From Oerskovia paurometabola (GTDB lineage: Bacteria; Actinomycetota; Actinomycetes; Actinomycetales; Cellulomonadaceae), in assembly GCF_016907365.1 (NCBI RefSeq), contig NZ_JAFBBV010000001.1, forward strand, positions 2,914,001 to 2,978,000: a stretch of DNA of 64,000 bases. The letters run 5' to 3'. Shown in pieces: positions 51,743 through 61,053 of this stretch; position 1 is the first letter of the stretch, and the number at the start of each line of letters is the position of its first letter. The notes under the pieces are model-generated. The model searched no databases. It was given only the letters and a program-made list of their open reading frames with translations, and was not told the origin of the DNA. The position numbers and the translations under genes are program-made.

Positions 51743-52486
51743 ATGTGCGGACGCTATGCCTCCTTCCGGGACGCCCAGGACCTCGCCGACGATTTCGCGA
51801 TCGCCGACCTCGCCGACGACGCGCGGCTCCTGCCACCGTCGTGGAACGTCGCCCCCACCGACCCCGTGCGAATCGTCGTCGAACGAGCGGCCAAGGACAC
51901 GGGCGAGGTCCGCCGTTCCTTGCGCGTCGCCCGCTGGGGCCTGGTGCCGAGCTGGGCCAAAGACCCCGGCGTCGGGGCGCGCATGATCAACGCGCGGGCC
52001 GAGTCGTTGCTCGACAAGCCCGCGTTCGCCAAGCCGTTCGCGGCCCGCCGCTGCCTCGTGCCGGCCGACGGGTACTACGAGTGGCGGAAGGTCGAGACGC
52101 CTCCGGCTCCCGGATCCACCGCGCGCAGGCCCAAGGTGACCAAGCAGCCGTTCTACATCCATCCGGACGGGCCCGCGGTCGCCGCCTTCGCGGGCCTCTA
52201 CGAGTTCTGGCGGGACCCCGCCAAGGCCGACGACGACCCCACCCGCTGGCTCGTCTCGACCACGATCATCACGACCGACGCCGCCCCGGCGCTCGCCTCG
52301 ATCCACGACCGCATGCCGCTCGCTCTCGCCCCGGACCGGTGGGACGCGTGGCTCGACCCTGCGGTCGGCAAGGACGAGGCCGCCGGGCTGCTGGTCGCAC
52401 CCGAGGTCCGCATGGAGGCCCAGGAGGTCGCGCCGCTCGTCAACAGCGTCGTCAACGACGGCCCGGAGCTCGTCCAGGCGGTCTGA
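51743..52486 (+). CDS. SOS response-associated peptidase family (SRAP/HMCES/YedK) protein
   Basis: 247-residue DNA-repair protein that crosslinks to abasic sites in single-stranded DNA. The catalytic Cys2 follows the initiator Met (MCGRYASF). Other family motifs are WGLVPSWAKDPGVGARMINARAES, the YYEW loop in LVPADGYYEWRK, and IHDRMPL with His188. ATG at 51743 preceded by GGGAGAC; an 8-residue longer frame is ruled out because Cys2 must be N-terminal. It converges with the cyclase gene. Confidence 0.95.
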   Translation: MCGRYASFRDAQDLADDFAIADLADDARLLPPSWNVAPTDPVRIVVERAAKDTGEVRRSLRVARWGLVPSWAKDPGVGARMINARAESLLDKPAFAKPFAARRCLVPADGYYEWRKVETPPAPGSTARRPKVTKQPFYIHPDGPAVAAFAGLYEFWRDPAKADDDPTRWLVSTTIITTDAAPALASIHDRMPLALAPDRWDAWLDPAVGKDEAAGLLVAPEVRMEAQEVAPLVNSVVNDGPELVQAV

Positions 52487-52495
52487 GGCCCGACC

Positions 52496-53674
52496 TCAGC
52501 CCTTGTACGCCCACTGCAGGCGCACGGGCTCGATGACCCCGAGCCCGTGCACCTCGCGCTCGGGCTGCGCGGTCAGCGCGAACCGCGAGTCCCTGGCCAG
52601 CAGGGCCGCGGTCTCTCGGTCCATCAGCACGGTCGCGGGCTCGGCGATCTCGGTGAGTCGCGAGGCCAGGTTCACCGACGGTCCGAACACGTCGCCGAAG
52701 CGGGAGAGCACCCGGCCCCAGACCAGGCTGACCCGCACGGGCGGGACCTCCACGCCCTCGCCGGCCCGCTCACCCTCCTCGGCGAGCCCCAGCGCGACCT
52801 TGGCGCCGGTCGCGACGTCGTCGGCGACGTAGAGGACCGCGTCACCGATGGTCTTGACGACCCGGCCCCCCGCAGCCGTGATGATGTCGCGCGCACGGGT
52901 CTCGAAGAGCTGGACGAACTCCGCGAGCTCGCTCGACCCGAGGCCCGCGGTGCGCTTGGTGAAGGACACGATGTCCGCGAAGCCCACGGCGCGCGGCAGC
53001 GGCAGCGCCTGCGAGTCGGTGACGTCCCCGGCGCGCGCCTCGGAGAACTCGACCGTGAACCGCGCGGCCACGGCCGCGAGCTGACGACGCCACGCGTGAC
53101 GCAGCTGGGTCTCCAGGACGGGGGCGAGGTCCGGCAGGCGGTCGAGCACGAGCAGACGGGCGCTCGTGTCGTCGAGGTCGAACCGCTTGGTCATGTGCTC
53201 GACGAGGGCCTCGACCTGCCACAGCACGAGCCGCTCGGTCGTGTGCCCCATCGAACGGATGAGCGTCGTGAGCGACCTGTCGTCGAACTTCTCGTGCTCC
53301 GCGACCGAGTAGATCTCCTCGAGGGCGACCGCGTCGTCCTCGGTGAACATCTGCTCCTGCTGCTCCGTGATGGGCAGCCCGAGCGCCTGCCAGTACGAGC
53401 GCACCTGCCTCTCGGTGAGCCCGGCTCGCTCCGCCAGGCCCTCGACCGTCAGGGCACGGGGCCCACCCAGGAGCGCCTCGTCGAGGTCCGCCTCGACCGG
53501 CGACGGGGCCGAGGGTGAACCGCCGGCCCCGACGATCGCGGAGAGCGCCGCCGCGTCCTCTCGACGCGCCAGCCGACTCTCCAGCCGACTCTCCAGCCGA
53601 CTCTCCCCAGCAGCCTCGGTCGTCTCGATGGTCTCGATGGTCTCGTCGGCTGCCTCAGGGATGTCGTGCGTCAC
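52496..53674 (-). CDS. Class III adenylate cyclase with N-terminal regulatory domain
   Basis: 392-residue cytosolic cyclase. The acidic N-terminus contains ESRL repeats. A helix-turn-helix-like regulatory segment follows ([21 protein letters not shown], then [12 protein letters not shown]), similar to the autoinhibitory N-terminal region of the mycobacterial Rv1264 type. The C-terminal catalytic domain has metal Asp residues in GFADIVSFT and [17 protein letters not shown] has the adenine-selecting Lys, [13 protein letters not shown] the Asp plus transition-state Asn/Arg. All catalytic residues appear intact, so it should make cAMP. GTG start at 53674 with TAGGAT 6 nt upstream. pH control by the N-terminal part is inference from Rv1264. 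Confidence 0.9.
   Translation of the reverse strand: MTHDIPEAADETIETIETTEAAGESRLESRLESRLARREDAAALSAIVGAGGSPSAPSPVEADLDEALLGGPRALTVEGLAERAGLTERQVRSYWQALGLPITEQQEQMFTEDDAVALEEIYSVAEHEKFDDRSLTTLIRSMGHTTERLVLWQVEALVEHMTKRFDLDDTSARLLVLDRLPDLAPVLETQLRHAWRRQLAAVAARFTVEFSEARAGDVTDSQALPLPRAVGFADIVSFTKRTAGLGSSELAEFVQLFETRARDIITAAGGRVVKTIGDAVLYVADDVATGAKVALGLAEEGERAGEGVEVPPVRVSLVWGRVLSRFGDVFGPSVNLASRLTEIAEPATVLMDRETAALLARDSRFALTAQPEREVHGLGVIEPVRLQWAYKG
53571..53606 (-). repeat. Three identical 12-bp repeats in the cyclase gene
   Basis: AGCCGACTCTCC occurs three times without a gap (53571-53582, 53583-53594, 53595-53606), encoding ESRL repeats in the N-terminus of the cyclase. A neighbouring 9-bp repeat encodes ETI units. 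Slippage there would change the linker length. Confidence 0.8.
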
Positions 53675-53680
53675 AGAGCG

Positions 53681-53686
53681 ATCCTA
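53681..53686 (-). promoter_or_regulatory. Leaderless-type -10 box of the cyclase gene, embedded in the birA stop codon
   Basis: TAGGAT on the minus strand begins with the TAG stop codon of birA and ends 6 nt before the cyclase GTG. Confidence 0.5.
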
Positions 53687-54574
53687 GTTCAGGGGGACCT
53701 CGCGCTCCGGCGCTCCCAGCCGGAGGTGGTGCACGTCGCCGCTGTGCAGCACGCGGGACGTCCCGTCCTGCTCCCGCACCAGCAGCGAGCCGTCCGGCCC
53801 GAACCCGTAGGCCTCACCGCTCACCTGGCCGCCGCCCGTGAGGTCGACCCGCACCTGCGCCCCGAGCGTCGCGCTGACCTCGGCGCACTCCTCGGCGAGC
53901 CCGGCCTCGACGGCGTCGCCCGCTGCCTCCTGCCACCGGCCGAGGGTCTGGGCGAACGACTCCTCGAGCGCGGTCAGCAGCACCTCACGGTCGGTCGTCG
54001 CGGCCCCGACCAGGGCGAGGGAGGTCGCCGACGCGACGGGGAGCTCGCTCTCGCTCTGCCGGACGTTGAGCCCGACGCCCACGATCGCCCCGCCGTCGGG
54101 CAGGAGCTCGCACAGGATGCCCGCCACCTTGCGGTACGTGCCCCACCCGGCCATCTCGACGACGGGTCCCGCGCCCGGCGCAGGGACCAGGACGTCGTTG
54201 GGCCACTTGACCACGGCCTCGACCCCCGCGGTCGCGCGCAGGCACCGGACCGTCGCGAGGCCCGCGAGCAGCGGCAACCAGCTCAGACGCTCGCGGGGCA
54301 CGTCGGGACGCACCAGGAGCGAGCCCGTCAGCGCGGTCCGGGCGGGCGTCTCCCACGCGCGGCCCGAGCGCCCCCGCCCGGCCACCTGGTGCTCGGCCAC
54401 GAGCAGCGCGGGCGCGGGCCAGGCCTGCGGGTCGGCGGCCACGGCCGCAGCCAGCTCGGTGTTCGTCGAGGCCGACTCCGCCACGACCTCGAGCCGGGCG
54501 AGCGGGCCGTGCGGGGCCACGAGGAGGTCCGCCAGGAAGCCGGGACGCAGCGCAGGGTGGTCGGCAGTCGTCAT
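53684..54574 (-). CDS. birA: Biotin-[acetyl-CoA-carboxylase] ligase
   Basis: Attaches biotin to the carboxyl-carrier domain of the nearby acyl-CoA carboxylase. The 296-residue protein has [11 protein letters not shown], the biotinyl-AMP loop [32 protein letters not shown] and [10 protein letters not shown]. The C-terminal SH3-like domain ends [14 protein letters not shown]. No N-terminal winged helix is present, so it is a non-regulatory ligase. ATG at 54574; GTG at 54589 is an alternative. Divergent from accD. Confidence 0.95.
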   Translation of the reverse strand: MTTADHPALRPGFLADLLVAPHGPLARLEVVAESASTNTELAAAVAADPQAWPAPALLVAEHQVAGRGRSGRAWETPARTALTGSLLVRPDVPRERLSWLPLLAGLATVRCLRATAGVEAVVKWPNDVLVPAPGAGPVVEMAGWGTYRKVAGILCELLPDGGAIVGVGLNVRQSESELPVASATSLALVGAATTDREVLLTALEESFAQTLGRWQEAAGDAVEAGLAEECAEVSATLGAQVRVDLTGGGQVSGEAYGFGPDGSLLVREQDGTSRVLHSGDVHHLRLGAPEREVPLN

Positions 54575-54693
54575 GTGCTCATCATGCACGCGCACGGGCC
54601 GTGCACGGCAGAGGGAACACCTTGTGGAAACCCTCCAACGTCTGCGGCCACGCCGGTGCGATCCCTCGCACCCTCTTGGTCCCACCCACCAAC

Positions 54694-54699
54694 TAGGCT
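54694..54699 (+). promoter_or_regulatory. Leaderless-type -10 box of the accD operon
   Basis: TAGGCT ends 7 nt before the GTG at 54707. Confidence 0.55.
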
Positions 54700-54706
54700 C
54701 GGCTGC

Positions 54707-56326
54707 GTGAACGAACCTGTCGCCGGCACCACCCCGGCCCCCACCGGTCAGCTCATCGGCACCGCAGCGAAGCTCGCCGACCTCGACCGTCGGCGCGCCG
54801 AGGCGTCGCTCGCGCCCGAGGAGGCCGCGCGTGCCAAGCAGCACGCCCGGAACAAGAAGACGGCCCGCGAGCGCATCGAGGCCCTGCTCGACGAGGGCAG
54901 CTTCGTCGAGCTCGACGCTTTCGCCAAGCACCGTTCGGTGAACTTCGGGCTCGAGAAGAAGCGCCTCGCGGGCGACGGCGTGGTCGTGGGCCACGGCACG
55001 GTCGACGGCCGCCAGGTGTGCATCTACTCGCAGGACTTCACGGTCTTCGGCGGCAGCCTCGGCGAGGTGCACGGCCAGAAGATCACCAAGGTCCAGGACC
55101 TCGCGCTGCGCACGGGAGTCCCCCTCATCGGGATCTCGGACGGCGGCGGTGCGCGCATCCAGGAGGGCGTCGCGGCCCTGACCCAGTTCGCGGAGATCTT
55201 CCGCCGCAACGTCGCGGCCTCGGGCGTGATCCCGCAGATCTCGCTCATCCTGGGCCCGAGCGCGGGCGGCGCGGTGTACTCCCCCGCCCTCACGGACTTC
55301 ATCGTCATGGCCGACCAGACCTCGAACATGTTCATCACGGGCCCGGACGTGATCCGCGCGGTCACGGGCGAGGACGTGGGCTTCGAGGAGCTCGGCGGGG
55401 CACGCACGCACAACGAGCGCTCGGGCGTCGCGCACTACATGGGCACCGACGAGGACGACGCGATCGACTACGTGCGCCATCTCCTCGGCTACCTGCCGCA
55501 GAACAACCTCTCCGACGCGCCGAGCTTCGCCCCCGAGGACACCGAGCTCGAGGTGAGCGACGAGGACCTCGAGCTCGACGCGCTGATCCCCGACTCCGAC
55601 TCGCAGCCGTACGACATGCGCACCGTGATCGAGCACGTCCTGGACGACGGCGACTTCCTCGAGGTCCAGCCGCTGTTCGCGAAGAACGTGATCGTCGGAT
55701 TCGGGCACGTCGAGGGGCAGTCGGTCGGCGTCGTCGCGAACCAGCCCCTCGCGATGGCCGGCACGCTCGACATCGACGCGGCCGAGAAGGCCGCCCGGTT
55801 CGTGCGCACGTGCGACGCGTTCAACATCCCCGTCCTGACCCTCGTCGACGTCCCGGGCTTCCTGCCGGGCGTCGACCAGGAGCACCAGGGCATCATCCGG
55901 CGCGGCGCCAAGCTCATCTACGCGTACGCCGAGGCCACGGTCCCGCTCGTCACGCTCATCACGCGCAAGGCGTACGGTGGCGCGTACATCGTCATGGGCT
56001 CCAAGCAGCTCGGCGCGGACGTGAACCTCGCCTGGCCCACGGCCCAGATCGCGGTCATGGGGGCCGGCGGCGCGGTCAACATCCTCCAGCGCGGGGCCCT
56101 GAAGGCCGCAGCCGACCAGGGGCTGGACGTGGACGCCGAGCGCGCCCGCCTGGTCGCCGAGTACGAGGAGGCCATCGTGAACCCGTGGGACGCGGCCGAG
56201 CGCGGCTACGTCGACGCGGTGATCCGCCCGTCGGAGACCCGCGTGCAGGTCGTGCGCGCGCTGCGCGCCCTGCGCACCAAGCGTGCGAGCCTGCCCCCCA
56301 AGAAGCACGGGAACATCCCGCTGTGA
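54707..56326 (+). CDS. accD: Acyl-CoA carboxylase carboxyltransferase (beta) subunit
   Basis: Transfers carboxyl from biotin to acetyl-/propionyl-CoA to supply malonyl- or methylmalonyl-CoA. The 539-residue protein has the family entry [19 protein letters not shown], then [35 protein letters not shown] and [18 protein letters not shown]. The C-terminal half has [22 protein letters not shown] and [16 protein letters not shown]. The GTG at 54707 is preceded by a leaderless -10 box. It is first in an operon with an unknown protein, the epsilon subunit, a membrane protein, DUF885 and maf; the alpha subunit follows further on. Confidence 0.96.
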   Translation: MNEPVAGTTPAPTGQLIGTAAKLADLDRRRAEASLAPEEAARAKQHARNKKTARERIEALLDEGSFVELDAFAKHRSVNFGLEKKRLAGDGVVVGHGTVDGRQVCIYSQDFTVFGGSLGEVHGQKITKVQDLALRTGVPLIGISDGGGARIQEGVAALTQFAEIFRRNVAASGVIPQISLILGPSAGGAVYSPALTDFIVMADQTSNMFITGPDVIRAVTGEDVGFEELGGARTHNERSGVAHYMGTDEDDAIDYVRHLLGYLPQNNLSDAPSFAPEDTELEVSDEDLELDALIPDSDSQPYDMRTVIEHVLDDGDFLEVQPLFAKNVIVGFGHVEGQSVGVVANQPLAMAGTLDIDAAEKAARFVRTCDAFNIPVLTLVDVPGFLPGVDQEHQGIIRRGAKLIYAYAEATVPLVTLITRKAYGGAYIVMGSKQLGADVNLAWPTAQIAVMGAGGAVNILQRGALKAAADQGLDVDAERARLVAEYEEAIVNPWDAAERGYVDAVIRPSETRVQVVRALRALRTKRASLPPKKHGNIPL

Positions 56327-56411
56327 TCCTGGGGACGCGTTGACACCAGGGCCGCCACCGGCCCTGCCCCCGACACCACCACCGAACGACGAGACCAACG
56401 GCGAGGACGAC

Positions 56412-57020
56412 ATGCCCGACCAGCAGCACGGCGACGACCACGCAGGACACGGCCACGAGCACGCCGAGGGCGGCCACGACGGCGAGTCGCACGGCCCCAC
56501 CCCCCTCGGCCCGGTCGACGAGGCCCCGATGCACTCGGCCGTGGACGCCTTGGCCGCGGCCCTGCACGAGTACGTCGGCACGGCAGTCGGGGTACGTGCC
56601 GAGTTCGGCGCCTCCGAGGCCGACGAGGACCCGCGCGTCCTGGCGCTCGAGGCCGCGATCGGCGCGCTCAACGCCCGGCTCTACGACGCGCTCCACGACT
56701 CGCTCGGCATGCACCCGGACCTGAGCTCGCTCGTGTGGGGCACCGAGGACGACCTCGGCGCCGGGACCGACGCCGACGCGCCGCCCGCCCCCGAGGTCGC
56801 CGAGCCGTTCTACCTGGGCTTCGTCGTGGGCCCGGGCCAGACCCCCGACACGTCGCTCGACTCCGTGATCGACTTCCTCGACAACGCGGGCGAGCAGGTC
56901 GTGGCCGCGCTCGTCGAGTCGGGCTTCGACGTCCCCGAGTGGGCCGCGTCGCGCGGGGAGGCGGCGGACTTCGACGGCTACGGCGACGCGGACGACGAGG
57001 CGCCGGGAGGCGCCCTGTGA
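56412..57020 (+). CDS. Hypothetical protein between accD and accE
   Basis: 202 residues, no recognised domain. The N-terminal 45 residues are rich in His, Asp, Glu and Gly (HGDDHAGHGHEHAEGGHDGE), a metal-binding-like stretch. The rest is acidic and helical, with APMHSAVDALAAALHEYVG, VLALEAAIGALNARLYDALHD and PFYLGFVVGPGQTPDTSLDSV. The ATG at 56412 follows AGGACGAC. Its stop overlaps the accE GTG (GTGA), so it is co-translated with the epsilon subunit and may act with the carboxylase. Function is unknown. Confidence 0.7.
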   Translation: MPDQQHGDDHAGHGHEHAEGGHDGESHGPTPLGPVDEAPMHSAVDALAAALHEYVGTAVGVRAEFGASEADEDPRVLALEAAIGALNARLYDALHDSLGMHPDLSSLVWGTEDDLGAGTDADAPPAPEVAEPFYLGFVVGPGQTPDTSLDSVIDFLDNAGEQVVAALVESGFDVPEWAASRGEAADFDGYGDADDEAPGGAL

Positions 57021-57283
57021 GCGAGACCGGCGCGGCGTCGTCCGGCCGGGAGCTGCGCGTGGTGCGCGGCGCCCCGGACGACGTCGAGGTCGCGGCGCTC
57101 GTCGCTGGGCTCGCCGCCGCGGCGGCCGCCGCGCACGTGCCCGACGACGAGGCGCCGCTGCCCGAGTGGACCAACCGGTCGCGCGGCCTGCGCGGGACGG
57201 GGTCGGGCGCGACGGCGAAGAGCTTCGGCGGACGCTCGGGTCGGCACAACGCCGACTCCTGGCGGTGGAGCCTGCAGTCATGA
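57017..57283 (+). CDS. accE: Acyl-CoA carboxylase epsilon subunit
   Basis: Small activator subunit of actinobacterial acyl-CoA carboxylases. The 88-residue protein has the family core RELRVVRGAPDDVEVAALVAG near the N-terminus and a C-terminal tail with W and R/S (ADSWRWSLQS). Starts with GTG within the upstream stop and overlaps the next gene by ATGA. Its presence between accD and the alpha gene supports a multi-subunit complex. Confidence 0.88.
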   Translation: MSETGAASSGRELRVVRGAPDDVEVAALVAGLAAAAAAAHVPDDEAPLPEWTNRSRGLRGTGSGATAKSFGGRSGRHNADSWRWSLQS

Positions 57284-58263
57284 GCCAGACCACGACCGTC
57301 CTGGTCGAGCTCGCGGACGACCCCGGGGCCGTCGAACGCCCGCTGGCGGACGGCCCCGGGTCGAGCGTTCCCCCGCTCCCGGTACGTACCGGCTGGCGCC
57401 GGTGGGCGTGGGTCGTGCCGACCGTCCCCGCGGTCGCGCTCGTCGCCTACCGCCAGCTCGCGCCCTCCCAGGGCTGGCCGCTGCCCGCGGCCGTGCTGGG
57501 CGTCCTGGCCGTCCTGCTGCTGCTCGTCGCGGTCCTCGCGCTCGCGCGCTACCTCGACGACCGCGACGCACTGCGCGAGTCGCGCGCGCGGGGCGCCCTG
57601 CTCGCGGACGCCGAGCGCACCACGGGTTCGCTGCTCGTCGACGGTGCGGCGGGATCCGACGGGGCGGGCCAGGACTCGGCGCCCGCCCCGGGCGTCCTGC
57701 CCGACGGCGCCACGCACCTCGGCGGCCGGCTCACGTTCTCGGTCGACCACCTCCCCGTCCGGGCACCGTTCACGGTCACCGTCCCCGCGGGGACGGCCGG
57801 CCCGCGCTCGGGCGACCCCGTCGCCGTCTGGTACCCCCGCGGTACCGACGGGCGACCGCGCGTCGTGCTCGTGCGCTACCAGCGCGCCTGGGCCGACGAC
57901 CTGCTCGCGGCCATGCACCCGGGCCGGGCCGACGACCGGGCTCCGACCACCGAGGGTCCGACGTCGGCCGACCACGGAACCGACGAGCCCGTCGCGGCCT
58001 CGAACCAGGACGTCCTGGCGGCCGTCGGTCGGGCCGGGGCCGAGCACCCCCGCCTGGCCGTCGAGGTGGTCGCCCCGACGGACGCGTGGCGGACCCTGCG
58101 CATCGACCTCTCCCTCCCGGGCAGCGTGCGGTCGGTCCTCGTCTTCGAGGACGCCGAGGAGCTCGTGTGCATCGGACCCGACGGGGGCCGCCCCGTCCCG
58201 CTCGACACCCTCGACCCGGCCGAGGTCCTCGACCTGGCCGAACGGCTCCTGCGAGCCGACTGA
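57280..58263 (+). CDS. Membrane protein of unknown function
   Basis: 327 residues. A cytosolic N-terminus of about 40 residues (ERPLADGPGSSVPPLPVRTG) leads to two transmembrane helices (AWVVPTVPAVALVAY and LPAAVLGVLAVLLLLVAVLALARYL). The C-terminus is large, Ala/Gly/Asp-rich and soluble, and includes VDHLPVRAPFTVTVPAGTAG. Late segments VLVFEDAEELVCIGPDG and DPAEVLDLAERLLRA suggest alpha/beta folding. I recognise no family. ATG overlaps the accE stop. Confidence 0.65.
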   Translation: MSQTTTVLVELADDPGAVERPLADGPGSSVPPLPVRTGWRRWAWVVPTVPAVALVAYRQLAPSQGWPLPAAVLGVLAVLLLLVAVLALARYLDDRDALRESRARGALLADAERTTGSLLVDGAAGSDGAGQDSAPAPGVLPDGATHLGGRLTFSVDHLPVRAPFTVTVPAGTAGPRSGDPVAVWYPRGTDGRPRVVLVRYQRAWADDLLAAMHPGRADDRAPTTEGPTSADHGTDEPVAASNQDVLAAVGRAGAEHPRLAVEVVAPTDAWRTLRIDLSLPGSVRSVLVFEDAEELVCIGPDGGRPVPLDTLDPAEVLDLAERLLRAD

Positions 58264-58301
58264 TCATCCTCCCGGACGACGCCCGACCGGGTACCGCGCA
58301 G

Positions 58302-58307
58302 TAACCT
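58302..58307 (+). promoter_or_regulatory. Leaderless-type -10 box of the DUF885 gene
   Basis: TAACCT ends 7 nt before the GTG at 58315, with no Shine-Dalgarno sequence. Confidence 0.45.
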
Positions 58308-58314
58308 CTACCGG

Positions 58315-60069
58315 GTGACCTCACCCACCGCGCCGGCCGAGCCCGGCACCCCCACCGCCCGGACCCCCCGCACGCCCACGGCGATCGACGCGATCGCCGA
58401 CGCCTACGTGCGCACGGTCGCCGACCTGAACCCGCTCGCCGCCACCGCCATGGGCCTCGCCGGGTACGACCACCTCATGACCGACCTGTCGCCCGCCGGG
58501 TACGAGGCCCTCGCAGCCGCTGACCGCGCAGTGCTGGCCCAGCTCGCGGACGCCGACCCCGTCGACGACGTCGACCAGGTCACGCTCGCGGCGATGCGCG
58601 AGCGCATCGGGCTCTCGCTCGAGCTGCACGAGGCCGGCGAGGACCTCGCGATGCTCAACAACATCGCGTCCCCGCTCCAGGAGCTGCGCGACATCTTCGA
58701 CATGATGCCCACGGGCACCCTCGAGGCGTGGGAGAACATCGCAGCCCGGCTCGCGGCGCTTCCCGGCGCCATGGACGGCTACATCGCCTCGCTGACCGCC
58801 GCCGCCGAGCGCGGCAACGTCGCGGCGGTCCGCCAGGTCCGCGAGGGTGTCAAGCAGGCCCGCGAGCTCGCCGACCCCGAGTCCTCGTTCTTCGTGGAGT
58901 TCGTCCGGGGCGAGGCCGCCGCCGCCGTGCTCGACGAGTCGTCCGCCTGCTCCCTGGTGCGCAAGGAGCTCGAGCTCGGTGCCGCGGGCGCCCTGGCCGC
59001 CTATGCCAGGCTCGCCGACTTCCTCGAGGACGACCTCGCGCCGCAGGCCCCCGTGGCCGACGGTGTCGGGCGCGAGCGCTACGCCCTGGCCTCGCGCGCC
59101 TTCCTCGGCGCCGAGGTCGACCTCGAGGAGACCTACCGCTGGGGCCTCGAAGAGCTCGCGCGCGTGGTCGCCGAGCAGGAGGCCGTCGCGGCACAGATCG
59201 CCGGGCCCGGTGCCACGGTCGAGGAGGCCGTCGCAGTCCTCGACGCCGACCCGAGCCGCAAGCTCGACGGCACCGACGCGCTGCGCGCCTGGATGCAGGA
59301 GACCTCGGACGCCGCGATCGCGGCGCTCGACGGCGTGCACTTCGACATCCCGACCCCCGTCCTGGACCTCGAGTGCATGATCGCCCCGACCCAGACCGGC
59401 GGGATCTACTACACGCCCCCGAGCGACGACTTCTCGCGCCCCGGGCGCATGTGGTGGTCCGTCCCGCCGGGCGTGACCGAGTTCAACACCTGGCGCGAGA
59501 AGACGACGGTCTACCACGAGGGCGTCCCCGGCCACCACCTCCAGTGCGGCCAGGCCGTCGCCGCGCGCGACACGCTCAACTCGTGGCGCCGGCTCGCCTG
59601 CTGGGTCTCGGGCCACGGCGAGGGCTGGGCCCTGTACGCCGAGCGCCTCATGGCCGACCTCGGCTACCTCGACGACCCGGGCGACCGCCTCGGGATGCTC
59701 GACGGTCAGCGCATGCGCGCGGCCCGCGTCGTGCTCGACATCGGCGTGCACCTCGGGCTCGACGCCCCCGAGGAGTGGCGCGGCGACTCCGAGGACCCCC
59801 GTTGGGACGCCGACAAGGCCTGGGAGTTCCTCAAGGCCAACGTCAACATGGACGAGTCGTTCGTGCGCTTCGAGCTCAACCGCTACCTCGGGTGGCCCGG
59901 CCAGGCGCCGTCGTACAAGGTCGGGCAGCGACTGTGGGAGCAGACCCGCGACGCAGCCCGCGCGGCCGCCGAGGCGCGCGGCGAGGAGTTCGACGTCAAG
60001 GCGTTCCACGAGCGCGCCCTGAACCTCGGGTCGGTCGGCCTCGACGTCCTGCGCGGGGCTCTCCAGTGA
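58315..60069 (+). CDS. DUF885 family zinc metallopeptidase-like protein
   Basis: 584 residues, cytosolic, mostly helical. The metal-binding motif is HEGVPGHHLQ (residues about 401-410), with a second His/Glu cluster in SGHGEGWALYAERLM. TPPSDDFSRPGRMWWSVPPG precedes the active site. DUF885 proteins are related to M3-type peptidases, so it is probably a peptidase, but substrate is unknown. Its stop overlaps the maf GTG (GTGA). GTG start. Confidence 0.85.
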   Translation: MTSPTAPAEPGTPTARTPRTPTAIDAIADAYVRTVADLNPLAATAMGLAGYDHLMTDLSPAGYEALAAADRAVLAQLADADPVDDVDQVTLAAMRERIGLSLELHEAGEDLAMLNNIASPLQELRDIFDMMPTGTLEAWENIAARLAALPGAMDGYIASLTAAAERGNVAAVRQVREGVKQARELADPESSFFVEFVRGEAAAAVLDESSACSLVRKELELGAAGALAAYARLADFLEDDLAPQAPVADGVGRERYALASRAFLGAEVDLEETYRWGLEELARVVAEQEAVAAQIAGPGATVEEAVAVLDADPSRKLDGTDALRAWMQETSDAAIAALDGVHFDIPTPVLDLECMIAPTQTGGIYYTPPSDDFSRPGRMWWSVPPGVTEFNTWREKTTVYHEGVPGHHLQCGQAVAARDTLNSWRRLACWVSGHGEGWALYAERLMADLGYLDDPGDRLGMLDGQRMRAARVVLDIGVHLGLDAPEEWRGDSEDPRWDADKAWEFLKANVNMDESFVRFELNRYLGWPGQAPSYKVGQRLWEQTRDAARAAAEARGEEFDVKAFHERALNLGSVGLDVLRGALQ

Positions 60070-60782
60070 CGGCTCCGACGACCTCGGCGCCTGCTCCGAG
60101 CATCCGTCTCCTGCTCGCCTCGCAGTCCCCCGCGCGACTCGCGACCCTGCGCTCTGCGGGGGTCACACCCGAGGTCCGCGTCTCGGGGCTCGACGAGGAC
60201 GCCGTCCTGGCGTCGGCCGCGGCCCGGTTCGGCGCGCTCGACCCGGCCGACGCGGTGCTCGTCCTCGCCCAGGCCAAGGCGGAGGAGGTCGCCCAGGTCG
60301 TCACGCGCGAGGCGCGCGAGCGCGACGAGGCGAGCGACGTCGTCGGGCCGGACGAGGTCGCACCCCTCGTGGTCGGCTGCGACTCCATGCTCGAGTTCGG
60401 GGGCGCGATCCACGGCAAGCCCCGGGACGCCGCCGAGGCGACCGAGCGCTGGCGCGCGATGCGCGGCAAGACCGGCGTGCTCCACACAGGGCACTGGATC
60501 GTCGACCTGCGCGACCCGCAGGACGGCGGCAGCGGTGCCACCCTCGGGGCCACGAGCTCCACGACGGTCCACTTCGCCGACCTCTCCGACGCCGAGATCG
60601 CAGCCTACGTCGCGACGGGCGAACCCCTCGCGGTCGCGGGCGCGTTCACGGTCGACGGCCTGGGCGGTGCGTTCGTCGAGAGCATCGAGGGCGACCACCA
60701 CGGCGTCGTCGGGATCAGCCTGCCGCTCGTGCGCGAGCTGCTCGGCGAGATCGGCGTGGCCTGGACCGACCTCTGGTCCTGA
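60066..60782 (+). CDS. maf: Maf family nucleotide pyrophosphatase
   Basis: House-cleaning nucleoside triphosphate pyrophosphatase (dTTP/UTP or modified nucleotides). The 238-residue protein has LLLASQSPARLATLRSAGV, the catalytic Asp in PLVVGCDSMLEFGGAIHGKP and ERWRAMRGKTGVLHTGHW. VATGEPLAVAGAFTVDGLG and VVGISLPLVRELL are also typical. About 20 residues of an acidic/Glu-rich insert before VVGCDS lengthen it slightly. Coupled to the DUF885 gene. Placement among carboxylase genes is conserved in actinobacteria. Confidence 0.93.
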   Translation: MTAPTTSAPAPSIRLLLASQSPARLATLRSAGVTPEVRVSGLDEDAVLASAAARFGALDPADAVLVLAQAKAEEVAQVVTREARERDEASDVVGPDEVAPLVVGCDSMLEFGGAIHGKPRDAAEATERWRAMRGKTGVLHTGHWIVDLRDPQDGGSGATLGATSSTTVHFADLSDAEIAAYVATGEPLAVAGAFTVDGLGGAFVESIEGDHHGVVGISLPLVRELLGEIGVAWTDLWS

Positions 60783-60820
60783 GGTCCCTCCGGCCCGGCG
60801 ACTGCTGGGCCACTGCTCGT

Positions 60821-60889
60821 CAGGCGGCCCGACCGCTCCTCCTGCTCGTGCGCTCCGGCGCCGGGCGCGAGGACGCGGCGGGCCGCCTG
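60821..60889 (+). terminator. Terminator after maf
   Basis: CAGGCGGCCCG at 60821-60831 has a perfect complement at 60879-60889, enclosing a further GC hairpin. It starts 39 bp after the maf stop. The remaining region to 61053 has no gene I can support. Confidence 0.55.
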
Positions 60890-61053
60890 CTTGTCGGTGC
60901 CGCACAACCATGACGAGCCACGGCCCGGTTCGCCCCGCCGACCATGGAGGGTTCCTACAAACGGCCCCGGTGAGCCTTGGCCTGATCTCCAATCTTGTCC
61001 AGTACCGCCGGTCGGAGCGTGAACCCAGGGCGCCGGACGCGCTACCGTGAGCC

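Noticed and set aside
53684..56671. 995-residue minus-strand frame ending in biotin ligase
   Set aside because: The N-terminal 700 residues are antisense to accD; BirA starts at 54574 with its own family motifs.
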